From contig CAJUTJ010000073.1 in NCBI GenBank assembly GCA_910589655.1, forward strand, positions 1-32,511: 32,511 bases of DNA. The letters run 5' to 3'. How positions within the stretch are numbered: position 1 is the stretch's first letter; each line of letters opens with the position of its first letter. The position numbers were made by a program, and so were the translations under genes. Below are positions 7,196 to 14,850 of this stretch, piece after piece. This DNA comes from an uncultured Acetatifactor sp. GTDB lineage: Bacteria > Bacillota > Clostridia > Lachnospirales > Lachnospiraceae. The notes below the pieces were generated by a model, which was not told the origin of the DNA, did no database searches, and saw nothing but the letters and a program-made list of their open reading frames with translations.

Positions 7196-7520
7196 TTTGT
7201 GACAGTTTTTCTGCCTGTGACAGTTTTCTGCCTGTGACAGTTTTTCTGCCGGTGACAGTTTTTTTGCCTGTGACAGTTTTTTTGCCTGTGACAGTTTTCT
7301 GCCTGTGACAGTTTTCTGCCTGTGACAGTTTTTTTGCCTGTGACAGTTTTCTGCCTGTGACAGTTTTCTGCCTGTGACAGTTTTTCTGCCTGTGACAGTT
7401 TTTCTGCCTGTGACAGTTTTTCTGCCTGTGACAGTTTTTCTGCCTGTGACAGTTTTTCTGCCTGTGACAGTTTTTTTGCCTGTGACAGTTTTCTGCCTGT
7501 GACAGTTTTTCTGCCTGTGA
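7196..7520. repeat. Minisatellite: about 18 copies of a 17-19 bp unit in the trpX leader
   Basis: The unit on the plus strand is GTGACAGTTTTTCTGCCT, with T-run length varying so that units are 17, 18 or 19 bp. GTGACAG occurs 18 times without interruption, and one more degenerate copy ends the array near 7520. On the transcribed strand the unit reads CTGTCACAGGCAGAAAAA. Each unit contains the mini-palindrome CTGTCACAG. All three minus-strand frames stay open because the unit has no stop, so the long frame here is not evidence of a protein. The array lies between the T-box terminator and the trpX ribosome site. Confidence 0.9.
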
Positions 7521-7570
7521 CGCTTCTGCCTCTTACGGCCATTCCTTCCGTTAACTTAAAAAGAACAATA

Positions 7571-7843
7571 TAAAAAGCGCCCCAATGCACATAATTGCAC
7601 ATTTGAGACGCTGATTACCAAAAAATCACCGCGGTACCACTCAAATTGATTATAAAAATCCTCTCATTCCGAATACCATCATATCCGTCGGCTTGATAAC
7701 GGGTCCGATTCCCGCCGGTTCCTACATATTGCTATTTCGGGCCGGCCTCAAAAGTCCATTGGGCAAAAGTTCCTATGCCGCCATTCCACCACCGGCAGCT
7801 CTCTGTAATATTCCCTTTAGCTTACTACTCTTTCTCACAGGTT
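7571..7843 (-). promoter_or_regulatory. T-box riboswitch leader with Trp (UGG) specifier
   Basis: On the minus strand the leader carries AGAGAGCTGCCGGTGGTGG (AG bulge and distal loop of stem I, about 7783-7804), then AATGGACTTTTGAG where UGG followed by A is the likely specifier (7756-7758). The T-box GAGTGGTACCGCGG is at 7629-7642 and a terminator follows: AGCGTCTCAAATGTGCA pairing with TGTGCATTGGGGCGCT, then TTTTT (7571-7612). TTTGAG in the antiterminator can pair with CTCAAA of the terminator arm, the usual switch. Uncharged tRNA-Trp would keep transcription going into trpX. Confidence 0.9.
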
Positions 7844-7850
7844 TATAAAA

Positions 7851-7879
7851 AAGATAATACATTTTGATTTATTTGTCAA
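7851..7879 (-). promoter_or_regulatory. Promoter of the T-box/trpXYZ operon
   Basis: Consensus TTGACA (7874-7879), 17-bp spacer, TATCTT (7851-7856) on the minus strand. It lies only four bases past the yqeY stop codon. Confidence 0.75.
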
Positions 7880-7882
7880 GAA

Positions 7883-8320
7883 TTATTCGCAAAGCTCCGC
7901 AACGGTCTCATTGATCACCTTTCCGTCAGCTTTACCCTTTAGGACACCCATAACAGCTTTCATAATCTGTCCTTTGTTCTTGGACTCCAGCAGCTCTGCA
8001 AAGTTACTTTCAATATATGCCTTGACCTCGTCCGCTGACATCATTTTCGGCGCATATTCCGCAATAACATCATATCTTTTCTGATATTCTTCTCTTAAAT
8101 CCGTGCGCTCGGCGGGACATGTATCCAGCTGCTCTTTTGCCGTCTTTAACTCCTTAATGATTACACGATCCACCAGTTCCGCAGGTACATCCTCTCTGCA
8201 TCCTGCATCAATGGCCGCTTTTTTCACAGCGGACACCAGTGAAGAAACAGCATCCTTTCTCTCTTTGTCCCTTGCCTTCATAGCAGCAACCATATCATTT
8301 CTAAGCTGTTCTAATTCCAT
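7883..8320 (-). CDS. yqeY: GatB/YqeY domain protein
   Basis: This 145-aa cytoplasmic protein is of the YqeY family, which shares the C-terminal tRNA-binding fold of the amidotransferase subunit GatB; its role is not settled. Family wording is clear: LRNDMVAAMKARDKERKDAV, then VIIKELKTAKEQLD, EEYQKRYDVIAEYAPKMMS and the C-terminal NKGQIMKAVMGVLKGKADGK. Length is normal (about 145-150 aa). The start at 8320 has a moderate AAGGTAGG site. Downstream, the T-box promoter begins almost at its stop codon, so it is a separate transcription unit from trpXYZ. Confidence 0.9.
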   Translation of the reverse strand: MELEQLRNDMVAAMKARDKERKDAVSSLVSAVKKAAIDAGCREDVPAELVDRVIIKELKTAKEQLDTCPAERTDLREEYQKRYDVIAEYAPKMMSADEVKAYIESNFAELLESKNKGQIMKAVMGVLKGKADGKVINETVAELCE

Positions 8321-8705
8321 TTTCCATAACCTACCTTTCTTATTCTAAAACATTTTCTACCGACAAAAAAGCCACATCGCATATATTTGCTTCCACCTGA
8401 CATAACAACGAAAAATCAAATCTGCAATGCAGTACTAATACAACGAATATTAATTAACTGACACCTTGGCGTGTCTGATTTTTCATCTGCTTTGTTGTCG
8501 TCAATCGACGCAGCCACCGCTACGTCTCATTCCTCCGCCTTACATATGAAATAATACAGTACAGCAGGCACACGGCGGATGAATTCTTGAGAGTAATTTT
8601 ACCACAATATATGAAAAGTGTACAGAAATTTTGCGACAGCCGGCTCCACGGACGCTTGGTTCGTTACTTTTCACACCCACGCCAGATTCCGATCTGACAT
8701 GAAAT
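8321..8705. other. Intergenic stretch with an unexplained ordered element
   Basis: No gene is seen. On the minus strand, about 8455-8550, the sequence is GC-richer than its surroundings and ordered: GCGGAGGAATGAGACGTAGC, GTCGATTGACGAC (a GTCG/CGAC stem), and the hairpin GACACGCCAAGGTGTC (8461-8476). On the plus strand that last hairpin is followed by a TGATTTTTC run and could act as a weak terminator. The remainder is AT-rich and featureless to the eye. Confidence 0.35.
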
Positions 8706-8742
8706 AAGCCGGTGTTACAGCATTACACTTTCACACCGGCTT
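8706..8742 (-). terminator. Stem-loop at the end of the transposase relic
   Basis: Perfect 10-bp arms AAGCCGGTGT / ACACCGGCTT (8733-8742 and 8706-8715) with a 17-base loop overlap the last codons of the transposase fragment. Only a weak ATTTC tract follows, so it may equally be part of an old IS end. Confidence 0.45.
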
Positions 8743-9133
8743 CCCTTCCTGCTTTGGGTGGACGTCTCCGCCCATATATTTCGGATATTTTCTGATATAC
8801 ATTTTCACCCTGTGACCGCAGCAGGTATATTACACTCAGCCCGTCACAAATACAGCACAGATTTTCATAACTGCGCAGTGTGACAGCCTGTTTCTGCTTT
8901 CTCTTGTATAACCTTGCCAGCCTTTCGCACAGCGAATTGTTGGCAGGCACCCCCATATCATGCAAAAACAGCAGTTCATTTTCTTTGTACTTCCTCAGCC
9001 TTAGGAACAACATTGCCATTCCTATCGGTCTGACACTGATAGGCAGTATTTTCGGATTCTTACTTGCCAGTTTCAGTAAAAACGCCGCCTGCTTATTCCC
9101 CTGCTCTCTGATGCTGTCAGGCATGAACTCCAA
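8723..9133 (-). pseudogene. C-terminal remnant of an IS66-type transposase
   Basis: The 136-residue frame carries the C-terminal signature of IS66-family DDE transposases: LLFLHDMGVPANNSLCERLA, where NN..ER is the conserved motif near the last catalytic acid, then LYKRKQKQAVTLRSYEN and CDGLSVIYLLRSQGENVYQK. Full-length IS66 transposases are about 500 aa, so at least two thirds is missing. The frame begins at a TTG right after an in-frame stop and has no good ribosome site. No continuation was found in the other frames between 9134 and 9270. It is a dead fragment. Confidence 0.65.
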
Positions 9134-9270
9134 CTCTTACGAAGACCATATGTCGGAACCGATCATACCTTTCCCTGCCAGCACGTTACTGTTTTTCGTG
9201 CTGTTCCGTGGAATAAGTATCCTGATTTTGACAAGTCGGGACATATAACCCCTCGATACAAACATAATAA

Positions 9271-9323
9271 GGAAGACAATACCACACCATACAAAACAGA
9301 AATTGTAGGCTGATATTGTCTCC
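9271..9323 (-). terminator. Terminator of the glycoside hydrolase gene
   Basis: A long stem-loop (GGGAGACAATA pairing with TATTGTCTTCC, with a further inner stem) starts eight bases after the gene stop and is followed by TTATTATGTTT on the minus strand. Confidence 0.55.
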
Positions 9324-9331
9324 CACTCACT

Positions 9332-12115
9332 TTACTTTCCTATCCCACGCAGCCGTACAGGTCCCAGAATACCGCTGGCCTCCACCGGCATGGTGACAGA
9401 CAGTTCATCTCTCATTTTGTGCACCAGCGTATTGGTTACCAGCAGCTCCAGATCGTTTTTTCCCTTTCGCAGACCTTTCAGCAAAAGCGTATAGGGCGGT
9501 GCCACCCGTACTGCCTGCTTCGTCCCGTTTAACTTTGCTTCCAAAGTTTCATAAACCGCACCGCAATCCAGAACCGCCGCCTCTCCGTCCGCTGCCGGAT
9601 CCCAGTCGAAGGAAATCTCATACCGAACCGTGCCGGAAAATTCCGGTTTCTGCCCTTGTCCCGTAATATTTTTCAGAGATGTCCACATTTCGGACGGACC
9701 AAAACTATCCTCACTATATTCCTTGAAAGAAACCTGCCACCTTCCCGTCAATTCCACCCATTTTCCTCCGGAAACTTCCCTAAAATCGTTCAAAGGCCTT
9801 CCCAAAAGCCGGACGTCTGCGGATAGTACTTCTTCCTCCACATGCCCCAGATATAGAATTTTAGTCTCGCAGGGTGACAAATGAAGACGAATCTGTCCCT
9901 GATCGTTCTGTTCGGTTTGATACAGACGGTTATCCCACGCGTCATACCAGTAAGAATTCTTTCTGCCCTCAGAGGAACTGTCCTGATCCGACCTCCGGCA
10001 TACCATATTTCCCGTTTCTTCACGGCACTCTGTATATGAGTGAGCTTCCCGAAGACCTTTTACCTCCGCCCATGTATCCACCCGTTCTGTGGGATGTTCG
10101 TTAAAAAACAGATAAAACATCCCTTCCGGCTGCCTGTACTGATGATACCTGAGCCAAGGCTGCGAACCGGAGGTTCTAACCTCCCGGATTCCGATTTCTT
10201 CCAAACGGAAGAAAAGAGTGTCACGACTGCACTGGCAGAAAACACCTGCAGAATCGATCGGAATACCCTGCAACCCCGTTGCTTTCATTTTCTGAAGGCT
10301 TTTTTTCTCCGCCTTGACATCAGCCTCTCCGCTACCTTTTCCCTCCGCCCCTGTTCTAACTATCTCAGGGCGTTCTCCCGCGAAGAGGACCGGAAAGCCT
10401 GCCTGCGCCGCACATTCCAGCCATTTCTCCAATTTCTCCGGTATAAAGGCACAATCCGGTATGATGAGTACGGAATAAGACGCGCCGCCCACACAGAGCT
10501 GAGAGCCGTTCTCCGAAAAGCAGCTCTCCCCAAGAAGCCATATGGGCACCACGTCAAAATCAATCTGGCCGCGCATCAGCCACTTCCCGACCTCTTCAAA
10601 GGGCATACAGTCCCCCATCCAGCTCATTTCCGCCGTATAGAGCACGGCCGTGTGGATTATGCTGTTTCCTCCGTTGAACAAATGACACATTCTGTTCATA
10701 TATCCCATAAGATCCCCGAACCACGGGAACTGGGGATTTTTCCCCTGTGCGTAAAAATGAGGCGGGCAGTCCGGATCCGGAAAGGGCGCCGGAGTAAAGG
10801 CATGGGGCACAAACCAGTTCACTCCTCTGACCAGCATATGATCCGCAATCCATTTCATCAGCTTCAGCCCTTCGGTCCACCCGTATGCTCCATAGACCTC
10901 GCAGATGGTACGTCCCATTTTCTTCCCGTCCAGATGCGCCAAGGAGCTTCCCATTTTTCCCAATCCATAATGAAAAAAGCGTCCGTCATACGTATTTTTG
11001 CCGCCGATATGATAGAAATCCCTGTCGTCATAACCCGGCCGTATCTGCTGCAGCACCACATCTATTCCCGACATATGCTGTCCCCAAAGCGCTTTAAAAA
11101 AATGCCCCGTGCCATATCCCGTCCGGGCATGATTGCCGTTATCCTCCACCACATGACCGATATACTCTACGCCGTGGTCTTCACACCATTTTCCCACCTG
11201 CATGCAGAAATTCCGGCTGTACAGCTCCGTGGCCATAGACATATATCCGTATCTGGCTCTCTCCGTGTATCCCTCCAGACTGCTCCAGAGAGCTGCCAGA
11301 CAGAGATTCTTCTCCTCTCCCCAGACTTCCCCGCAGCGTTTAGCCAATTCCCTGCACCATGGCAGAACCATAGTAGGCTGCCCGATTCCGGAATTGGGAT
11401 ATTCTCCGAAGGTATTGCCAAACTCCGGCTCGTCCGAAAAGAATCCGGCAAACACATTACCGAATTTTTCTTTATAATGCTGCCAGTGAGGTTCGTATAC
11501 CGTATCCAGAAAAAAAGCTACCGCATCCCGATCCAGCAGATTGCAGTAATTTTTCCGGCAATTTCCTCCTTCCCGCACTGTTTTCAGCACCACAATACGC
11601 CAATACCCATGGGGCACCGGCCAATAAATCATTCCGTCCTTTACATAGGAAGTAATGTCCGCCATGGCCGCTTCCTCTTCCGGCGCGCCCTGACACTTTA
11701 CGGCCACCACTCCGACCAGCTCTTCCCCCTCCTGAAGCCGGATCAGAAAAGAGGCTTCCCTGTCAGGCCCCATCACGTCTATGGAATAGTGATCCAGAAA
11801 CACCTTTCCGTACTCCGGGCGGGATACAATCTTTCCGTTGCAGTAGCCTGTGGGAAAATGGGAATCGTCCAATACCCAGACGCGCATCTTTCTGGCCGCG
11901 GCTTCCTCCAAGATCACATCCATATCCCTCCACCAGCCGGGTCCCACATAATCGGGATGGGGTCTGGATTCCACGCAAACCGCACGAATACCGGACATAT
12001 GAATCTTTTCCATATATTCCCGCAGTGTCTCCTCCGACTCCCCATGCTGCCAGAAAAAGGGGATTATGTAATTGCCCTCCCGGCCTTGCAGTACCTCCTT
12101 AAGCCTTTCTTCCAT
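9332..12115 (-). CDS. Large GH106-like glycoside hydrolase (alpha-L-rhamnosidase type)
   Basis: This 927-aa protein has no visible signal peptide, so it probably acts in the cytoplasm on imported oligosaccharides. The N-terminal part is barrel-like (IIPFFWQHGESEETLREYME, HMSGIRAVCVESRPHPDY, ARKMRVWVLDDSHFPTG). Acidic motifs GFFSDEPEFG and CEVYGAYGW come before HMLVRGVNWFVPHAFTP, the order seen in GH106-type enzymes (a catalytic Glu, then a GVN..V.H strand). The last ~130 residues look like a galactose-binding jelly roll (SGTVRYEISFDW, LNGTKQAVRVAPPYTLLLKG). Start ATG 12115 has GAAAGGAGA at a good distance; the longer frame to 12166 does not. It sits downstream of a sugar ABC transporter and an esterase-like hydrolase, supporting a role in plant-glycan breakdown. 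The exact linkage is not known. Confidence 0.65.
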   Translation of the reverse strand: MEERLKEVLQGREGNYIIPFFWQHGESEETLREYMEKIHMSGIRAVCVESRPHPDYVGPGWWRDMDVILEEAAARKMRVWVLDDSHFPTGYCNGKIVSRPEYGKVFLDHYSIDVMGPDREASFLIRLQEGEELVGVVAVKCQGAPEEEAAMADITSYVKDGMIYWPVPHGYWRIVVLKTVREGGNCRKNYCNLLDRDAVAFFLDTVYEPHWQHYKEKFGNVFAGFFSDEPEFGNTFGEYPNSGIGQPTMVLPWCRELAKRCGEVWGEEKNLCLAALWSSLEGYTERARYGYMSMATELYSRNFCMQVGKWCEDHGVEYIGHVVEDNGNHARTGYGTGHFFKALWGQHMSGIDVVLQQIRPGYDDRDFYHIGGKNTYDGRFFHYGLGKMGSSLAHLDGKKMGRTICEVYGAYGWTEGLKLMKWIADHMLVRGVNWFVPHAFTPAPFPDPDCPPHFYAQGKNPQFPWFGDLMGYMNRMCHLFNGGNSIIHTAVLYTAEMSWMGDCMPFEEVGKWLMRGQIDFDVVPIWLLGESCFSENGSQLCVGGASYSVLIIPDCAFIPEKLEKWLECAAQAGFPVLFAGERPEIVRTGAEGKGSGEADVKAEKKSLQKMKATGLQGIPIDSAGVFCQCSRDTLFFRLEEIGIREVRTSGSQPWLRYHQYRQPEGMFYLFFNEHPTERVDTWAEVKGLREAHSYTECREETGNMVCRRSDQDSSSEGRKNSYWYDAWDNRLYQTEQNDQGQIRLHLSPCETKILYLGHVEEEVLSADVRLLGRPLNDFREVSGGKWVELTGRWQVSFKEYSEDSFGPSEMWTSLKNITGQGQKPEFSGTVRYEISFDWDPAADGEAAVLDCGAVYETLEAKLNGTKQAVRVAPPYTLLLKGLRKGKNDLELLVTNTLVHKMRDELSVTMPVEASGILGPVRLRGIGK

Positions 12116-12224
12116 AACGTATTCTCCTTTCTTATTTCCGTACATACCGGCTTTGCGGCACGGCAATCCGAATCTCTATTTCCGGAAAGCAGTCAACTGC
12201 CGGACTGCAGGAAGAACTCCCTTT

Positions 12225-12473
12225 TCAGATTGGTGCTGCGGGAAGCTGATTCGTCAAGCTGTTCGCCAGAATATACCACGCGGGTAGATTTCCCTCGTTA
12301 TCTAATTCCATGTTACTCATAAATATCAAAAATGCCTGCTCCATGCAGCTGCCATCCTCATCTAATTCGTTTAAATAATCAATTCCTTCCGGAGTAGGAT
12401 ATCCTAATGTACCATGCACAAACCAATACGAAAATTGCCTCACCGCACCAGATAGATAAATGCTTATTTTCAT
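12225..12473 (-). CDS. Hypothetical 82-aa protein with its own strong promoter
   Basis: I do not recognise this protein. It starts MKISIYLSGAVRQFSYWFVH, has an acidic middle (DYLNELDEDGSCMEQAF) and ends LANSLTNQLPAAPI. A longer frame reaches 12641, but that part overlaps the alpha/beta hydrolase gene. The start at 12473 follows GGGAAGGG, and a textbook promoter lies 38-66 bases upstream (12511-12539), which argues that the short form is real. No signal peptide or clear membrane segment is seen. It lies 110 bases before the glycoside hydrolase start, so the promoter may also serve that gene. Confidence 0.6.
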   Translation of the reverse strand: MKISIYLSGAVRQFSYWFVHGTLGYPTPEGIDYLNELDEDGSCMEQAFLIFMSNMELDNEGNLPAWYILANSLTNQLPAAPI

Positions 12474-12510
12474 ATAGAACCCTTCCCGTATATTCCGATT
12501 TACCGCACCG

Positions 12511-12539
12511 ATTATAGCATGGGATTTCCGGTATTTCAA
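12511..12539 (-). promoter_or_regulatory. Consensus promoter of the 82-aa gene
   Basis: TTGAAA (12534-12539), 17-bp spacer, TATAAT (12511-12516) on the minus strand. It is among the closest matches to the sigma-A consensus in the window. Confidence 0.8.
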
Positions 12540-12592
12540 TGTGCTTTGTGCTCTTGCGGAAACCGCCGAAGGTATCGTCCGGCACTCTTTTC

Positions 12593-13633
12593 TCAAAAGG
12601 AACCTGCTCCATTCGGCCAGTTTTTTTCCAGCCAGCGGCATACTTCAGGCACCGATATTTCATGCCCGCCTTCAAACAAAACCGCAGTACAATTATCAGG
12701 CGCCCCCAGCCGTCTGTATACTTCCTCCAGATACGCAAAGGCAATCCTGCTGCCTTCCGCGGGAAAAATGGGATCCTCTCTTCCGTTCATCACCAACAGC
12801 TTTTTCTCGGGTGCGGCCAATGCCGTAATATGATGGCTTTCCCCCAGTTCGATCTGCCCCGGCACATAGTTGCAGATGCAGTGTACCATTGCCATGGTGC
12901 TGTATTTATATAAATTGGGATAGCCGGATACCATCATGGCTTCGATCCGGTCGTCCAGCACCCCCGCATAATTACAGATGTGACCGCCTCCGGATATCCC
13001 ATAGACGCCAAAATGCTCCAATCCCAGAGCTTCCTGTGCGAAATCCAGTGTTTTCAAAGCTTCCCAGACTCTGAGCCCCGCCAGATTCAGCCCGCAGTTT
13101 AACAGCCATGGCTCCGTCTCCGCACAGCTCTCACAGGCGCCCAAGTCATCCGGTGCCTCCCGCCGTTTTGCCTCCCCGAAAGCAAACAGTTCCGGAACGA
13201 GCACCACATACCCCAGCCGCGCCAGCTCCATCCCCAAAGCCGGCCCCCCGGCAGAAAGCGGCCTATAGGCTCCTTCCGCTCCTCTGGGATCATGGCCGTT
13301 CAGAAACATCACGGCAGGCTTCCCGACAAGGCCGCCTTCCCTCTCTTGATGCAATACATGGACGGCCATGGTCAGATTCCGAAGCGCCTCCACCCGGTAT
13401 TTCTCTATACGGACTCCATACTCATTCTCCGTCTGTTCCTCCGTCTTCTGCCACACCAAAGGCACATCATAACGCTCCTTCAACAGGGATAACTTTAGCA
13501 CATCCCGGATCTGCTCCTTCTTCCTGCGTTGATACTCCTTCCAATTGTCCACCTCCTCCAAAGGTTCCCCGGCTCTTTCCACCACATCTTCATATACCAT
13601 TTCCATAAAAGAAGAAACTCTAAACTCATTCAT
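12593..13633 (-). CDS. Alpha/beta hydrolase, acetyl-esterase-like (Abhydrolase_7 type)
   Basis: This 346-aa serine hydrolase is without a signal peptide. The catalytic triad can be read off: nucleophile S214 in GISGGG, D287 in NGREDPIFP, and H324 in EGGHEIS. FLNGHDPRG near 110-117 fits the oxyanion-loop region, and GYVVLVPELFAFGEA (141-155) is typical of large acetylxylan-esterase-like members. The first ~100 residues are a helical extension as in that subfamily. It likely removes acyl groups from imported oligosaccharides before or after the neighbouring GH106-like enzyme acts; the substrate is inferred only from context. ATG 13633 follows GGAGGG. Upstream, two hairpin-repeat copies separate it from the permease gene. 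Confidence 0.8.
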   Translation of the reverse strand: MNEFRVSSFMEMVYEDVVERAGEPLEEVDNWKEYQRRKKEQIRDVLKLSLLKERYDVPLVWQKTEEQTENEYGVRIEKYRVEALRNLTMAVHVLHQEREGGLVGKPAVMFLNGHDPRGAEGAYRPLSAGGPALGMELARLGYVVLVPELFAFGEAKRREAPDDLGACESCAETEPWLLNCGLNLAGLRVWEALKTLDFAQEALGLEHFGVYGISGGGHICNYAGVLDDRIEAMMVSGYPNLYKYSTMAMVHCICNYVPGQIELGESHHITALAAPEKKLLVMNGREDPIFPAEGSRIAFAYLEEVYRRLGAPDNCTAVLFEGGHEISVPEVCRWLEKNWPNGAGSF

Positions 13634-13644
13634 TATCTACCCTC

Positions 13645-13801
13645 CATACTTCCAAACATGCCGACGCAGTCGGCACAAACAATCAATGAATCGGTGCAAG
13701 GCCGGAAGAACGCTGCTCTTGCGTTCTTCCGTGTGGAGAAGCTCTGCTCCGCAGAGCGTGAAATCACTTAGCGAGGTCCTTTCGAGCTTAGTGATTTCCT
13801 T
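13645..13801. repeat. Multi-hairpin repeat, tandem copy 1 (157 bp)
   Basis: Order on the plus strand: CATACTTCCAAACA; stem A TGCCGAC/GTCGGCA; linker ACAAACAATCAATGAATCGG and TGCAAGG; stem B CGGAAGAACGC/GCGTTCTTCCG; stem C GCTCTGC/GCAGAGC; stem D GAAATCACTTAGC/GCTTAGTGATTTC with one mismatch. It is almost identical to the next 157 bp. No start signals or codon character support the overlapping frames. Confidence 0.9.
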
Positions 13802-13957
13802 CATACTTCCAAACATGCCGACACAGTCGGCACAAACAATCAATGAATCGGTGCAAGGCCGGAAGAACGCTGCTCTTGCGTTCTTCCGTGTGGAGAAGCT
13901 CTGCTCCGCAGAGCGTGAAATCACTTAGCGAGGTCCTTTCGAGCTTAGTGATTTCCT
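13802..13957. repeat. Multi-hairpin repeat, tandem copy 2
   Basis: A near-perfect copy of 13645-13801; the clearest difference is G to A in the three-base loop of stem A. Stem D ends six bases before the stop codon of the permease gene (13964-13966). In the minus-strand transcript the two copies are the first thing after that stop, in the order D, C, B, linker, A. Confidence 0.9.
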
Positions 13958-13963
13958 CCACAC

Positions 13964-14836
13964 TTAGCCTTTCACAGCCCCCACCGTAATCCCTTTCACA
14001 AAATATTTCTGCAAAAACGGATAGATCAGCAGTATGGGCAGTAACGTCAGCACCAGCTGGGCCGCCTGCAAGGTCTTCACATTGGACAGGGCATTCTCAA
14101 TGGCCTCCGCCGCATTGGTCATATCACTGCTTGAAATCAGATTCTGCAGGTAGGTCTGCAGCGGATAATTGGTTGTCTGGTTATTATATATTTTGCCGTC
14201 AAACCAAGAATTCCAGTGGCTGATAAAGCTGAACAGCGTCACCGTGGCAATCACCGGCTTGGACAGGGGAATGATCAGATACACAAAACGCTGGAAATAG
14301 CCGGCCCCATCCACCATAGCCGCCTCCTCTATGGTTCCCGGAAGCTGTTTCATAAAATTCATGGTGAGAATAATGTTATAGATGGGTACTGCCGCAGGCA
14401 GCACCAGCGCCCATATCGTATCAAACAGCTTTAAATTATGTACCAGCAGATAGTTAGGCACCAGCCCTCCGTCAAAAATCATTACAAAGATCAGCAGCCA
14501 AACATATACTCTCCGAAACGGAAATTCCCTCTCCGATTTAGACAAGGGATAGGCCATCAGCACTGTGATCACCGTATTGATGGCAACCCCCAGTATTACC
14601 CTGTTGACGGAGACTCCGAAAGCCTTCCAGAAAGCTCCCCGCTTCGCCACCATTTTGTAGGAAGCAAGGGTAAACCCCTTGGGAAATAACCCCACCTGAT
14701 TGGCCGATACCGCCGCCTGATCGCTAAAGGACACCGCCGCAATGTGAATCAGGGGGAGCAGACAGAGAGCTGCAAGAAATGCCAGAAATGCCACATTCAC
14801 AGTCCGGAAAAGATAGCTTTTGCCTTTTCTGTTCAA
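13964..14836 (-). CDS. Carbohydrate ABC transporter permease (YtcP/LplC type)
   Basis: This 290-aa inner-membrane permease has six hydrophobic segments (first VNVAFLAFLAALCLLPLIHI, last LVLTLLPILLIYPFLQKYF) and the EAA loop EEAAMVDGAGYFQRFVYLII that contacts the ATPase. The ending FVKGITVGAVKG is the family signature. It pairs with the LplB-type permease immediately upstream (14-base gap) and the binding lipoprotein before that. No ATPase is encoded here; such systems usually share a common MsmX-type ATPase from elsewhere in the genome. Downstream come two structured repeats rather than an ordinary terminator. Confidence 0.92.
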   Translation of the reverse strand: MNRKGKSYLFRTVNVAFLAFLAALCLLPLIHIAAVSFSDQAAVSANQVGLFPKGFTLASYKMVAKRGAFWKAFGVSVNRVILGVAINTVITVLMAYPLSKSEREFPFRRVYVWLLIFVMIFDGGLVPNYLLVHNLKLFDTIWALVLPAAVPIYNIILTMNFMKQLPGTIEEAAMVDGAGYFQRFVYLIIPLSKPVIATVTLFSFISHWNSWFDGKIYNNQTTNYPLQTYLQNLISSSDMTNAAEAIENALSNVKTLQAAQLVLTLLPILLIYPFLQKYFVKGITVGAVKG

Positions 14837-14850
14837 ATTTCACACCTCCC

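Noticed and set aside
7196..7520. CRISPR-like array
   Set aside because: Units follow each other directly with no unique spacers, the period is only 17-19 bases and no cas genes are present.
7021..7602. A 193-codon minus-strand frame with LSQAEK/TVTGRK/NCHRQK repeats
   Set aside because: The repeat unit has no stop in any minus-strand frame and unit length changes shift the frame repeatedly, so openness is automatic. The frame also begins in the T-box terminator and runs over the trpX start.
8880..9248. A 122-codon plus-strand frame
   Set aside because: It is opposite the IS66-type transposase remnant; only the minus strand shows family motifs.
10040..12322. A 760-codon open frame on the plus strand
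   Set aside because: It lies opposite the glycoside hydrolase gene, which has clear family motifs, ribosome site and terminator. The plus-strand product is rich in His, Pro, Arg and Ser without any domain.
13545..13928. Open frames on both strands across the tandem hairpin repeats
   Set aside because: They exist because the repeat lacks stops in some frames; they run through stems and loops and have no start signals.
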